NCBI RefSeq assembly: GCF_049341845.1
Contig: NZ_JBMPIT010000004.1
Coordinates: 248,001 to 312,000 of the forward strand
Origin: Curtobacterium guangdongense
Lineage (GTDB): Bacteria; Actinomycetota; Actinomycetes; Actinomycetales; Microbacteriaceae
Length of the DNA stretch: 64,000 nt
Direction: 5' to 3'
The notes beneath the pieces are model-generated. The model was given only the letters and a program-made list of their open reading frames with translations, searched no databases and had not been told where the DNA came from. The position numbers were made by a program, and so were the translations under genes. Each line of letters opens with the position of its first letter. Position 1 is the stretch's first letter. Positions 32,281 through 41,608 of this stretch are shown here, piece after piece.

Positions 32281-33045
32281 TCACGCGATCGGCGCGGTCC
32301 CGGTGCGCTCGGTCCAGTGCCCACCGCCCGCCCACCGGTCGGAGACGGCCTGCTGCACCCGTCCGGTGGGACGTGCGGCACGCGCCGCGGCGAGCCCGGT
32401 GCCGAAGACGAACTTCGCCGCACTGTCGTCGCCCTCGGTCGCGTCGTGCGGGCCGGGTGGGAGCAACCGGAACCGTCGGGCGAACCGGACGACGTTGGCG
32501 TCGGGTCCGAGTGCGGTCGCGAGCCCGGGGTCGAGGAGCCACGACCGGCAGGACCACGACGTCGCGACGTGGCCGGGTGCGAGCCGTCGGAGCAGGTCAG
32601 GCGCGTCGGCGAACGACCGGTCGCAGGCGACCGGGTCGAGGGGCCCGGTCTCCGGGATGTGGACGCTCCACGTCGGCGTCCCGTCCGGCAGGTGGCCGCC
32701 GAGTTCGAACTGGAGGCGCCACACGGCCACCACGCGTCCGGTCGCGACCGCGCAGAACCAGTCCAGCCCAGTCCCCCGGATCCCGTACCGGTCGCGTTTG
32801 CGTGCGACGTCGGCGGTGCTCGCGGCCGCCTGCTCGGTGGTCGCCCCGTTGGCGGCGAGCCACGCGGCGGTCTGCGGGAGGACCGCTTCCACGGCCGCCA
32901 TCGAGAGCGCGTCGCGCTCGGCCGGCGGGGCGTCCGCGACGCTCGCAGCGAGGTCCGCGGCGAGCGCTCCCGGGTCCTGCAGGCGACCGATGGCGGACGC
33001 GAGCAGCGCGACGGACGTGGGTCGGGCCTCCCGGCTGTTCGTCAC
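32281..33045 (-). CDS. Acyltransferase-like protein with GNAT-like C-terminal domain
   Basis: A 254-residue protein from GTG 33045. The pattern VWRLQFELGG, WSVHIPETGPLDPVACDRSF and SCRSWLLDPGLATALGPDAN is that of the DUF5596/GNAT-like C-terminal family found next to or fused with acyltransferase domains in actinobacteria. The reaction is not established. The last 30 residues are Gly/Ala/Thr rich. The inverted repeat at 33064-33117 lies just upstream. Confidence 0.7.
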   Translation of the reverse strand: MTNSREARPTSVALLASAIGRLQDPGALAADLAASVADAPPAERDALSMAAVEAVLPQTAAWLAANGATTEQAAASTADVARKRDRYGIRGTGLDWFCAVATGRVVAVWRLQFELGGHLPDGTPTWSVHIPETGPLDPVACDRSFADAPDLLRRLAPGHVATSWSCRSWLLDPGLATALGPDANVVRFARRFRLLPPGPHDATEGDDSAAKFVFGTGLAAARAARPTGRVQQAVSDRWAGGGHWTERTGTAPIA

Positions 33046-33063
33046 CGCGCGCGGATGCCCGTC

Positions 33064-33117
33064 AGATCGCAGTTCGTGTCGGTCGTCCGCGCCGCGGAGC
33101 GACACGAACTGCGATCT
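33064..33117. repeat. Intergenic inverted repeat, 18-bp perfect arms, 18-base loop
   Basis: Left arm 33064-33081 and right arm 33100-33117 pair perfectly; the loop contains CCGCGCCGCGGAG. It lies after the stop of the last gene of the sugar importer operon, so it may act as terminator. The same loop length and a shared CTCCGCG core are seen in the element at 25073. Confidence 0.75.
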
Positions 33118-33143
33118 CGACGGTGCGGGACGATCGGCAGCGG

Positions 33144-33998
33144 TCACTTCAGGCCGGACGAGGCCAGGCCGTCGATCACCCGACGCTGCAGGACGATGAA
33201 CATGATCAGCACCGGGGCCATCGCCATCAGGCTCGCGGCCATGAGCACCGGGTAGTCGATCGTCCGGTCGCTCGACAGCGTCGCGAGACCGGCGGCGAGG
33301 GGCATGTCCTCGGCGCGGGTCGACACGACGAGCGGCCAGAGCAGCTCGTTCCACGACCACAGCACGGTCGTGATCGCGAGCACGCTGATCGACGGCCGGG
33401 CGAGCGGCAGCATGATCCGCCAGAACACCTGGAACGGGTTCGCGCCGTCCATGCGCGCCGCCTCTTCGAGTTCCGGTGGCATGTTGAGGAACGCGGTCCG
33501 CATCAAGAACGTGCCGAACGCGCTGAACAGACCGGGCGCGACGATCCCGGCGAGGGTGTCGAGCCAGCCGAGCCCTTGCACGATCTGGTACTGCGAGATC
33601 AGGTACACCTGCGACGGCACCAGGAGGATCGACAGGACGATCCCGAGGAGGACCGCGCGACCGCGGAACCGCATCCGGGCGAAGGCGTAGCCGGCCAGCG
33701 TGCACAGGATGATCTGCGCGATCGTCCGGATGATCGTGACGTACACCGACGTGCCGAGCTGGCTGAGGAACGGCAGTCGCTCGAACACGGCGGCGAAGTT
33801 CTGCCACTGCAGCTCACCGGGCCAGAACACCGGCGTGACGGACTGCACCTGGGCGTTCGTGGACAGCGACATGATGATCTGCCAGAGGAACGGGAACGCC
33901 ATCGCGAACCCGCCGATGCCGAGGACGACGTGGATCCACCAGTGGGAGCCGCCGCGGCGACCCGGGCGCTTCCCGGTCCTGATCGTGGTGGTGGTCAT
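33144..33998 (-). CDS. Carbohydrate ABC transporter permease (MalG-type)
   Basis: A 284-residue inner-membrane protein with six helices. The EAA loop, MPPELEEAARMDGANPFQVF, is the site that docks the ATPase. MalG-type because of its length and C-terminal placement. It overlaps the preceding permease by four bases (ATGA). No ATPase gene is in this cluster, so a shared MsiK-type ATPase elsewhere is expected. Confidence 0.92.
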   Translation of the reverse strand: MTTTTIRTGKRPGRRGGSHWWIHVVLGIGGFAMAFPFLWQIIMSLSTNAQVQSVTPVFWPGELQWQNFAAVFERLPFLSQLGTSVYVTIIRTIAQIILCTLAGYAFARMRFRGRAVLLGIVLSILLVPSQVYLISQYQIVQGLGWLDTLAGIVAPGLFSAFGTFLMRTAFLNMPPELEEAARMDGANPFQVFWRIMLPLARPSISVLAITTVLWSWNELLWPLVVSTRAEDMPLAAGLATLSSDRTIDYPVLMAASLMAMAPVLIMFIVLQRRVIDGLASSGLK

Positions 33999-34978
33999 GA
34001 CTGCACCCACTTCTTCTGGAACCGGAACTGCACGAGCGTCACGATGCCGATGAGCACGAAGATGACCATCGCGATCGCGGCCGCGAAGCCCTTGTCGTTG
34101 TCGATGAACCCGGCGCTGTAGAAGTAGAAGACGAGCGACATCGTCTTCGGGATCACCGGGTTGGTGCTGCCGAGGATGGCGTAGAGCAGGTCGAACAGCT
34201 GGAAGCTCGAGATCGTCGTGACGATGACCACGAAGAAGATGCTCGGCGTCAGGAGCGGCACGGTCACGGAGCGGAACTGGCGCCAGCGACTCGCACCGTC
34301 GAGCTCGGCCGCCTCGTACAGCTCCGGCGGGATGTCCTTGAGGCCGGCGCCGAGGATGATCATCGAGAAACCGAGCGACGACCACAGGCCGACGAGGCTC
34401 ACCGCGACGAGCGCGAAGCCCGGGGTCGAGATCCAGTACGGGCCGTCGATGCCGAAGCGCCCGAGGAACCAGTTCACGATCCCGTAGTCGCCGTTGAACA
34501 TGATGCGCCAGACCAGGGCGATCGCGGCGGGCATCGCGACGTAGGGCAGGAAGAAGAGCACGCGGTAGAACTGCGCGAACCGCAGACCCGGGGTGTTCAG
34601 GAGGCTCGCGAGCCACACCGCGATCGGGATGCCGACGAGCACGATGGCGGTGTAGATCACGGTGTTGAGCAGCGACTGGTACAGCTGCGGGTCGGACAGC
34701 AGCCGGCCGTAGTTGGCGAGGCCCGAGAAGGTCGCGCCGCCGAAGACGCCCCACGTGGTGAACGAGTACCAGAACGTCTGGATGATCGGCCAGATGTAGA
34801 ACGTGCCGACGCCGATGAGCAGCGGCAGCACGAACAGCCACGGCCACGCACCGTCGGTCCGGATCAGGCGGCGGGGTGCACCGCCGGGGGCGCCCCGCCC
34901 GGACGCGTGCTGCGTCCGGGCGGGGCCGACGGCGGGCGTCGCCGCCGTGTCGGGGTGCTGCTCGGTGTGGATCGTCAT
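33995..34978 (-). CDS. Carbohydrate ABC transporter permease (MalF-type)
   Basis: A 327-residue protein with a 45-residue cytoplasmic lead (Pro/Ala/Thr rich) and about six helices. The EAA loop is DIPPELYEAAELDGASRWRQ. It pairs with the MalG-type permease and the lipoprotein at 35004 to form one sugar importer. Confidence 0.92.
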   Translation of the reverse strand: MTIHTEQHPDTAATPAVGPARTQHASGRGAPGGAPRRLIRTDGAWPWLFVLPLLIGVGTFYIWPIIQTFWYSFTTWGVFGGATFSGLANYGRLLSDPQLYQSLLNTVIYTAIVLVGIPIAVWLASLLNTPGLRFAQFYRVLFFLPYVAMPAAIALVWRIMFNGDYGIVNWFLGRFGIDGPYWISTPGFALVAVSLVGLWSSLGFSMIILGAGLKDIPPELYEAAELDGASRWRQFRSVTVPLLTPSIFFVVIVTTISSFQLFDLLYAILGSTNPVIPKTMSLVFYFYSAGFIDNDKGFAAAIAMVIFVLIGIVTLVQFRFQKKWVQS

Positions 34979-35003
34979 CGGGTCATTCCCTGACGCCGGG
35001 GCG

Positions 35004-36323
35004 TCACTTCTCCTTGCCGAGGGCGGTGTCCATCTTCTGGGCGAGGTCCTTCGCGACCTCGTCGACGGGCTTCGACCCGTCGAACGCACTCGGGAGCAGG
35101 TTCGTCTCGAGGGTGTTCCACGCGGCGGTGTTCTTCGAGACGGGCAGCGGCTTGGCGTAGTCGACCGCGTCGAGGAAGACCTGCAGGTCGGCGTCGGGCA
35201 TGGTCTTCGTGAAGGCGTCCTGCGTGCCGGTGTAGGCCGGGATCACGGCGCCCATGTCGCCCTGCTGCTGCTGCGCGGTCTTGCCGGCGAGGTACACCTG
35301 CAGCGCCTGGGCCGCTGCCTTGTTCTTGCTGCCCTCTGCCACCACGTTCGAGACGCCGTGGATGACCGTCGCCTGCTCCTTGCCCTTCGGCAGCGGGTAG
35401 ACGACGACGTCCTTCTCCATGTCGGTGCCGGTCAGCGCCGAGCGGAACCAGCTGCCGCCTTGGTACATCGCGAGCTTCCCGGACGTGAACCACTGGTCGG
35501 CGGTCGTGTCGGTCAGCTGCTTGATCGACGGCGACGCCCCCGACTTGATGAGGTCGGTCCAGAACTGCAGGCCTTCCTCGGACGCCTTGGACGCGTACTC
35601 GGACTTCGTGGCGTCGTCGTTCAGGACGGATCCGCCGGCCTGGAAGATGGTGTCGTAGTAGGTCGTCTGCCCGTCCATGCCGCCGGCGGCACCGTACGCA
35701 CCCTGCGCCTTGAGCTTCTCGGAGAGCTCGGCGCCGGTCTTCTGGAAGTCGTCCCAGGTCCAGTCCTTCGACGGCATCGCGACGCCGGCCTGCTCGAACA
35801 GCGACTTGTTCATCCAGACGCCGATCGTGTCGAAGTCCTTCGGGACGCCGTACTGGGTGCCGTCGTACGTGTAGAGCTCGTTGAGCGCCGACGAGTAGTT
35901 CTTCGGGTCGATCGCGCCGGCCTTCACCTCGCCGGTGATCGGCGCGATCTTGCCGTTGGCCGCGTACAGCTGGAAGTTCGGACCGTTCATCCAGAACAGG
36001 TCGGGGAGCGTGTTGCTCGAGCCCTGCGTCTGGAGCTTCGTCCAGTAGTTGGCGAACGGGGTGACGTCGACGTTGACCGTGATGTCGGGGTACTCCTCGT
36101 TGAAGCCCTTGATGTTGGCCTTGATCGCCTTGACCTGGTTCTCGTCCCAGACGGCGTAGTCCAGGGTCGCCTTGGTGTCCTTCGACACCTTCTCGTAGTC
36201 GCCGCCGGAACCCGCGGCGCCCGAAGAGGTCGAGCACCCGGCGAGCAGGGCGGCTGCGCCGAGGGCGGCGACGGCGCCGAAGAGGATGCGTCGGGCTCCT
36301 CGGGCGGGGAAGTGTGCGGTCAT
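35004..36323 (-). CDS. Sugar-binding lipoprotein of the ABC importer
   Basis: A 439-residue extracellular solute-binding protein, family 1. A type II signal ends in LLAGCSTSS, so Cys30 is the lipidated residue. The mature part shows VSKDTKATLDYAVWDENQVK and LPDLFWMNGPNFQLYAANGK, typical of cluster B sugar binders. First gene of the importer after the dehydrogenase; the sugar is unknown, but the neighbourhood points to an amino sugar or its glycoside. Confidence 0.93.
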   Translation of the reverse strand: MTAHFPARGARRILFGAVAALGAAALLAGCSTSSGAAGSGGDYEKVSKDTKATLDYAVWDENQVKAIKANIKGFNEEYPDITVNVDVTPFANYWTKLQTQGSSNTLPDLFWMNGPNFQLYAANGKIAPITGEVKAGAIDPKNYSSALNELYTYDGTQYGVPKDFDTIGVWMNKSLFEQAGVAMPSKDWTWDDFQKTGAELSEKLKAQGAYGAAGGMDGQTTYYDTIFQAGGSVLNDDATKSEYASKASEEGLQFWTDLIKSGASPSIKQLTDTTADQWFTSGKLAMYQGGSWFRSALTGTDMEKDVVVYPLPKGKEQATVIHGVSNVVAEGSKNKAAAQALQVYLAGKTAQQQQGDMGAVIPAYTGTQDAFTKTMPDADLQVFLDAVDYAKPLPVSKNTAAWNTLETNLLPSAFDGSKPVDEVAKDLAQKMDTALGKEK

Positions 36324-36346
36324 CGGGTGGTCCTTTCGCACGGCCG

Positions 36347-37552
36347 TCAGCGCGTGACGGTCTGGGTGGGGAGGGTGAAGTGGAAGATCGTCTCGGCCGG
36401 GAGGCTCGGGACGTCGATGGGCACGGAGCCGCCCCGCAGCGAGCGGGTCGCCAGGGCACCGGCGGCGACCGCGGCTCGCGCCGCGACCGGGGACAGTGAG
36501 GTCGGTTCGCCGAGTGCGACGCTGCGCAGGAACTCGGTCATGGTGAGGAGGTCGGCGTCCGCGTGGCCGGAGTCGACGCCGTCGATCGGGTACTCGCGGT
36601 CCCCCTGGACGTCCCACCCGCGGCGGTGGTTCCAGACCTTGACCACGCCGCCGCCGGTGTCGCCGATGTTCTCGAGCCGGCCTTCGGTCCCGATCACGGT
36701 GTAGTTCCGCCAGTAGTCCGGGGTGAAGTGGCACTGCTCGTAGCTCGCCTGCACGCCGTTGTCGAGGGTCATCATCACCATCGAGACGTCCTCGACGTCG
36801 ACGACGGGGTTCAGGCCGGTCTGCTCGAGCGGCGGCCAGTTGTCGAGCGAGAACCAGTCCCCCATGAGCTCACCGCTGCGGTCGCGACGATCGGTGACGT
36901 CGCCGTAGACGGACAGCGAGCCCATCCCGACGACACGGCTCGTGTACCCGCCGGCGAGGGCGTGGATGACGTCGAGGTCGTGGCTCGCCTTCTGCAGCAG
37001 CAGCGAGTTGACCTTCGTGCGGTCGGCGTGCCAGTCCTTGAAGTAGTAGTCGCCGCCGTTCCCGACGAAGTGGCGGCACCAGACGGCCTTGACCTCGCCG
37101 ATCTCGCCGCGTTCGACGATCTCCCGCATGAGCCGGACGACGGCGGCGTGCCGGAAGTTGTGGCCGACGTACAGCGGGGTTCCCGTCTCGGCCGCGGTGT
37201 TGAGCACGGCGTCCGCGTCCTCGACCGTGATGGCGAGGGGCTTCTCGAGGTAGACCGCGATGCCCGCGCGGAGCAGGTCGATCGCGATCTCGGCGTGGGT
37301 CCAGTCCGGGGTCGTGACGATCGCCGCGTCCACCGCGCCGACGAGGTCACGGTGGGACTCCACCACCAGCGCGTCCGGGTACTCGCTGCGTCCGCGCTCC
37401 CGCCCGTCGGCGGTGACGTCCGCGACGGCGGTGATCCGAGCCTCCAGATCGGTGCTCGAGGCGACCGCCTCGGCGACGTGGCGTGCGATAACGGACCGCT
37501 GGCCCATGCCGATCACCGCGATGCGGAGTCCTTCGTACGTGTCGACGCTCAT
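36347..37552 (-). CDS. Gfo/Idh/MocA-family dehydrogenase
   Basis: A 401-residue NAD(P)-dependent sugar dehydrogenase-like protein. Rossmann start RIAVIGMGQRSVIARHVAEA (about 9-28), the EKPLA motif in GIAVYLEKPLAIT, and the QKASHDLDVIHAL catalytic segment with the conserved His. I chose ATG 37552 because AAGGGAG lies six bases before it. It leads the importer operon, 23 bp before the binding protein, and may oxidise or epimerise the imported sugar. The 164-bp region upstream holds CCGTGAGCG twice with an 11-bp period on the minus strand (about 37614-37634). Confidence 0.88.
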   Translation of the reverse strand: MSVDTYEGLRIAVIGMGQRSVIARHVAEAVASSTDLEARITAVADVTADGRERGRSEYPDALVVESHRDLVGAVDAAIVTTPDWTHAEIAIDLLRAGIAVYLEKPLAITVEDADAVLNTAAETGTPLYVGHNFRHAAVVRLMREIVERGEIGEVKAVWCRHFVGNGGDYYFKDWHADRTKVNSLLLQKASHDLDVIHALAGGYTSRVVGMGSLSVYGDVTDRRDRSGELMGDWFSLDNWPPLEQTGLNPVVDVEDVSMVMMTLDNGVQASYEQCHFTPDYWRNYTVIGTEGRLENIGDTGGGVVKVWNHRRGWDVQGDREYPIDGVDSGHADADLLTMTEFLRSVALGEPTSLSPVAARAAVAAGALATRSLRGGSVPIDVPSLPAETIFHFTLPTQTVTR

Positions 37553-37716
37553 CTCGCTCCCTTGCGTGATTGTGACGCCCATGATGCCGAATCGATCATG
37601 AATGCACAATAGGCGCTCACGGATCGCTCACGGAAGCGAGATGCGAGGGTTTTACACGCCGGTAACGTCCGGGCGCGACGTGGTGGTGCTGGCGGGCCCG
37701 TCAGCCCCGGTCCGGC

Positions 37717-38505
37717 TCAGTCGGCGACGACGAGCTCCACGCCCGCGGCGGCGAGGTCGGCCGCGAACGTCGGCGGGACCTGCTGGTCGGTGACCAGGAC
37801 GTCGATCCGGTCGAGCGGGCAGATGCGCGCGAACGTCGAGCGCTCGATCTTGGTGGAGTCCGCCACGACGATCACCCGACGCCCGACGGACGCGAAGTGC
37901 CGACTGACCTCGGCTTCTCCCTCGTGCATGGTGGTGGCGCCGTACTGGCCGGTCAGGCCGTCGACGCCGAGCACGACGACGTCGAGCGCGAACTCGTCGA
38001 GCGTGTCGCGGACGAGCGGGCCGACGAGTTCGTAGGACTGCCGACGTGCGACGCCGCCGGTGACGACGATCTTGACGTTGGCGCGCACCGACAGCTCGTA
38101 CCCGATGTTCAGCGCGTTCGTGACGATCGTAACGCCGTACTCGCCGTCTGCCCGGATGAAACGCTCGCTCTTGCCGAGCTCCCTCGCGACCTCGGTGGTG
38201 GTGGTCCCGCCGTTCAGCCCGACGGTGTCACCCGGGGCGATGAGCGCCGTCGTCGCACGGGCGATCGCCGTCTTGGCCTCTGCCTGCCGGGCGATCTTGT
38301 ACTGCAGCGGCAGCTCGTACCCGGCGCCGAGCGCGGCGGCCCCGCCGTGCGTGCGGGTGACCAGGCGCTGGTCGGCGAGGGTCGCGAGGTCGCGGCGAGC
38401 GGTGGCCGGGGAGATCCCGAGCATCTCGCCGATCTCGGAGATCGACACGTTGCCCCGTTCGCTCACGAGTTCGAGCAGGGCGTTGAGCCGCTGTTGCGGA
38501 GTCAT
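37717..38505 (-). CDS. DeoR-family repressor (AgaR-like)
   Basis: A 262-residue sugar-phosphate-sensing regulator. The DeoR helix-turn-helix is VSISEIGEMLGISPATARRD (about 19-38), followed by RTHGGAA. The sensor domain has GLNGGTTTTEVARELG and DVVVLGVDGL. I chose ATG 38505 because TAGGAT lies exactly seven bases before it. It sits between the sugar importer and the divergent amino-sugar operon and probably controls both. Confidence 0.87.
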   Translation of the reverse strand: MTPQQRLNALLELVSERGNVSISEIGEMLGISPATARRDLATLADQRLVTRTHGGAAALGAGYELPLQYKIARQAEAKTAIARATTALIAPGDTVGLNGGTTTTEVARELGKSERFIRADGEYGVTIVTNALNIGYELSVRANVKIVVTGGVARRQSYELVGPLVRDTLDEFALDVVVLGVDGLTGQYGATTMHEGEAEVSRHFASVGRRVIVVADSTKIERSTFARICPLDRIDVLVTDQQVPPTFAADLAAAGVELVVAD

Positions 38506-38637
38506 GAGGGCCATCCTACGGGCGTGCCGTGCTCGGTTGCTGATCGGAATTGACGTTTTCCTCTCGCATCGCGCACGATCGCTCGCTATGCTTCCGACCA
38601 TCGATCACCCGGATCGAGACCGGACCGGAAGGCACCC

Positions 38638-39516
38638 ATGACCGACACCTTCGTGAGCGAGGAGCTCGCGTCGCAGCCGGAGACCTGGCGCGCTGCGGCC
38701 GCCCTGCTCCCCTCCTTCGTCGACACCCTCCCCCAGCCAGGCGAACGGGTCGCCGTCGTCGGGTGCGGGACCAGCTGGTTCATCGCGATGAGCTACGCCG
38801 TGGCCCGCGAGCAGGCCGGGCTCGGGGTCACCGACGCGTTCGCGGGCTCCGAGTACCCGACCGGACGCGAGTACGACCGCGTCGTGACGATCAGCCGGTC
38901 CGGCACCACGACCGAGATCGTGTCCCTGCTCGCCGACCTCCCCACGCAGCGCACCGTGCTGATCACCGCCGTGCCGGACAGCCCGGCGGCGGCGGTGGCG
39001 GACGACACGATCGCGCTGCCGTTCGCCGACGAGCGTTCGGTCGTCCAGACCCGCTTCGCGACGACGACGCTCGCCCTGCTGCGCGCGTCCATCGGCGACG
39101 ACGTCGAGGCCCTGGCCGTCCAGGCGGAAGCGGCGCTCGCGCTGCCGATCGACGACCTCCTCGACGCCGAGCAGGTGACGTTCGTGGGTCGCGGCGCCGC
39201 CGTCGGCCTGACGTTCGAGGCAGCACTGAAGACCCGCGAAGCCGCGCAGTTCTGGGCTGAGTCGTACCCCGCGATGGACTACCGGCACGGCCCGATCGCG
39301 ATCGCGCAGCCCGGTCGACTCGTCTGGTCCCTCGGCAGCACCCCCGACGGGCTGCCGGACGAGGTCGCCGCGACCGGAGCCCGTTTCGTCCACCACGACC
39401 TCGACCCGATCGCCGGGCTCGTCGTCGTGCACCGCTTCGCGGTCGCGCTGGCCGAACGTCGCGGGCTGGACCCGGACCACCCGCGTTCCCTGACCCGCTC
39501 GGTCATCCTCACCTGA
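38638..39516 (+). CDS. SIS-domain sugar-phosphate isomerase/deaminase (AgaS/GlmS-like)
   Basis: A 292-residue protein with two SIS domains. VAVVGCGTSWFIAMSYAV and TISRSGTTTEIVSL mark the first, VTFVGRGAAVGLTFEAALKT and DYRHGPIAIAQPG the second. This matches the isomerase half of GlmS and the AgaS group, which deaminate or isomerise amino-sugar phosphates. No glutaminase domain is present. GGAAGG lies seven bases before the ATG. First gene of a five-gene operon in which every junction overlaps. Confidence 0.85.
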   Translation: MTDTFVSEELASQPETWRAAAALLPSFVDTLPQPGERVAVVGCGTSWFIAMSYAVAREQAGLGVTDAFAGSEYPTGREYDRVVTISRSGTTTEIVSLLADLPTQRTVLITAVPDSPAAAVADDTIALPFADERSVVQTRFATTTLALLRASIGDDVEALAVQAEAALALPIDDLLDAEQVTFVGRGAAVGLTFEAALKTREAAQFWAESYPAMDYRHGPIAIAQPGRLVWSLGSTPDGLPDEVAATGARFVHHDLDPIAGLVVVHRFAVALAERRGLDPDHPRSLTRSVILT

Positions 39517-40493
39517 TGGGCGGCAGCGGGGCCGTGCTCGGGGTCGACGTCGGCGGCACGGGCATCAAGGCCCGACTGACCGACGCCGACGGGCAGGTCC
39601 TCGTCGAGCACCGCGTGCCGACGCCGAAGGACGACCCCGACGCGGAGCGGCTCGCTGAGACCGTCGCGGACCTCGCGCTCGATGCCGTCGACGGCGTCTC
39701 GCTCGATGCCGTCGGGGTCGTCGTCCCCGGTGTCGTCGACGAGCGGGCCGGCACCTCGGTGCTCTCGGTCAACCTCGGTTGGCGGGACGTCCCGGTGCGT
39801 GCGCGGGTGCTCGCGGCGTTGCTCGCCCACGGCGTCGACGTGCCGCTCGCCTTCGGGCACGACGTCCGAGCCGGTGCCCTCGCCGAGGTCCGATCGGGTG
39901 GCCTCGACGAGGGCTCCGCCGTCTTCCTGCCGATCGGCACCGGGCTCGCGAGTGCGCTCGTCGTCGACGGCAGGGTGGTGGACGGCGGCGGATGGGCCGG
40001 CGAGGTCGGCCAGGTCCGCCTCGCACACGGACCGCACGCCGGAGCCCGGGTCGAGGAGATCGCCTCGGCCGGTGCCGTCGCCCGCCGGACGGGTGTCGAG
40101 AGCGCGCACGCCGCCATGCTCCTCGTGCAGCAGGGCGACCCGACCGCCGTCCGGGTCTGGCACGAGTGCGTCGAGGTCCTCGCCGACGTCATCGGGTGGA
40201 CCACCGCGGTTGCCGGATGCCACACGATCGTCGTCGGCGGGGGCCTGGCCCGGTCCGGCCCGCTCCTGTTCGACCCCCTCCGTGCGGCGGTCACGGACCG
40301 GCTCGCCGGGCTGCGTGTCCCCGCGGTCGTGCCCGCACGGCACGGTGACGCGGCCGGTGCGATCGGGGCGGGCCTGCTCGCACGCGATCTCCTCGCGGGC
40401 GGCACGCGCGTCGCGACGGGCACGCCGCTCGTCGCCGAGGGCACGTCGCTCGTCGCCGAGGGCACGCCGCTCGTCGCCGAGGGCACGCGGTGA
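39514..40493 (+). CDS. ROK-family sugar kinase lacking the zinc motif
   Basis: Coding starts at ATG 39516 (325 residues); its first base is shared with the TGA of the SIS gene. The phosphate motif is GVDVGGTGIKARL and the second ATP motif IVVGGGLARSGP. The Cys-x-Cys-Gly-x-x-Gly-Cys zinc site of most ROK kinases is absent; the matching place reads AHGPHAGARVEE. The last 25 residues are three copies of a PLVAEGT unit encoded by 21-bp DNA repeats. Likely phosphorylates the amino sugar taken up by the operon. Confidence 0.82.
40419..40481 (+). repeat. Three 21-bp tandem repeats at the end of the ROK gene
   Basis: Units 40419-40439, 40440-40460 and 40461-40481 are identical except for one base. 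They encode the repeated tail of the ROK kinase and stop 9 bases before the next start codon. Confidence 0.85.
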
Positions 40494-41608
40494 GCACGCT
40501 CGTCCGCTCCGCGCGGCTCGTCACCCCGACCCGGACGGTCGACGGGGGCTGGTTGCTCGTCGAGGACGGGCTGGTGGCCGCCGTGGGATCCGGGGACGCC
40601 CCGCCCCACGACCACGTGGTCCAGACCGACGGCACGGTCGTGCCCGGCTTCGTCGACCTGCACGCGCACGGTGCGCTCGGCCACGACTTCGCGACCTGCA
40701 CCGCGGACGACGCCCGCGCCGTGGCCGCCTTCCACGCCGACCGCGGAACGACGTCGCTCGTCGCGTCGATCGCGACCGGCACCCCTGCGGACACCGTGGC
40801 GGCACTCCGTCGGCTCCGGCCACTGGTCGCGGACGGCACGCTCGTCGGACTGCACCTCGAGGGGCCGTGGCTCTCGCCCGCCCGACGGGGAGCACACACA
40901 CCCGACCTGCTGCACGCACCGACGACGGCCGAGGTCGTCGGGTACCTCGACGCCGCGGGCGACGCGCTCCGGATCGTCACCCTGGCGCCGGAGCTGCCCG
41001 GCGCACTCGACACGGTCGGCCGGCTCACGGACGCCGGGATCGTCGTGGCGATCGGGCACACCGACGCGGACGCCGACACGGTCACACGCGCCGTTGATGC
41101 CGGTGCGCGACTCGTCACCCACGTCTTCAACGGCATGCCCCCTCTGCACCACCGCGATCCCGGCCCGGTCGGCGTCGCCCTGACCGACGACCGCCTGTCC
41201 GTCGAAGCGATCGTGGACGGTCACCACCTCGACGCCGTCACGGTGGACCTGGTCCGCCGCAGCGCCGCCGGCCGGATGGTGCTCGTGTCCGACGCGATGG
41301 CCGCGACCGGGTGCCCGGACGGGCGCTACCGGATCGCCGGATCGGACGTCGTGGTGTCCGACGGTGTCGCGATGCTCGCCGACGGCTCGTCGCTCGCCGG
41401 CAGCACGAGCACGATCGCGGACGCCGTCGCCCGCGTGCTCGCGAGCGGGCTGGGAGCCATCGCCGAAGCCGTCGCCCTCTCGTCGGGCAACGCCGCGGCG
41501 CTGCTCGGCCTCCCGGAGCCGCTCAGCCCTGGGTCTCGCGCGGACGTGCTCGTGCTCGACGCCGATCGGCTCCGCGCCCGTCCGCTCACCGGAGGGGTCC
41601 TCGCATGA
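40490..41608 (+). CDS. nagA: N-acetylglucosamine/galactosamine-6-phosphate deacetylase
   Basis: A 372-residue amidohydrolase. GFVDLHAHG holds the first metal-binding His pair region, HLEGPWLSPARRGAH the conserved Glu, AIGHTDADADT and HVFNGMPPLHHRDPG the later His residues, and LVSDAMAATG the catalytic Asp. It removes acetate from N-acetyl-amino-sugar 6-phosphates. Starts at a GTG overlapping the ROK stop (GTGA). In this operon AgaA-type (galactosamine) specificity is as likely as NagA. Confidence 0.9.
   Translation: MSTLVRSARLVTPTRTVDGGWLLVEDGLVAAVGSGDAPPHDHVVQTDGTVVPGFVDLHAHGALGHDFATCTADDARAVAAFHADRGTTSLVASIATGTPADTVAALRRLRPLVADGTLVGLHLEGPWLSPARRGAHTPDLLHAPTTAEVVGYLDAAGDALRIVTLAPELPGALDTVGRLTDAGIVVAIGHTDADADTVTRAVDAGARLVTHVFNGMPPLHHRDPGPVGVALTDDRLSVEAIVDGHHLDAVTVDLVRRSAAGRMVLVSDAMAATGCPDGRYRIAGSDVVVSDGVAMLADGSSLAGSTSTIADAVARVLASGLGAIAEAVALSSGNAAALLGLPEPLSPGSRADVLVLDADRLRARPLTGGVLA

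Noticed and set aside
31413..34121. A 902-codon plus-strand frame
   Set aside because: Opposite the polymerase, acyltransferase-like and permease genes, which have family motifs; this one has none.
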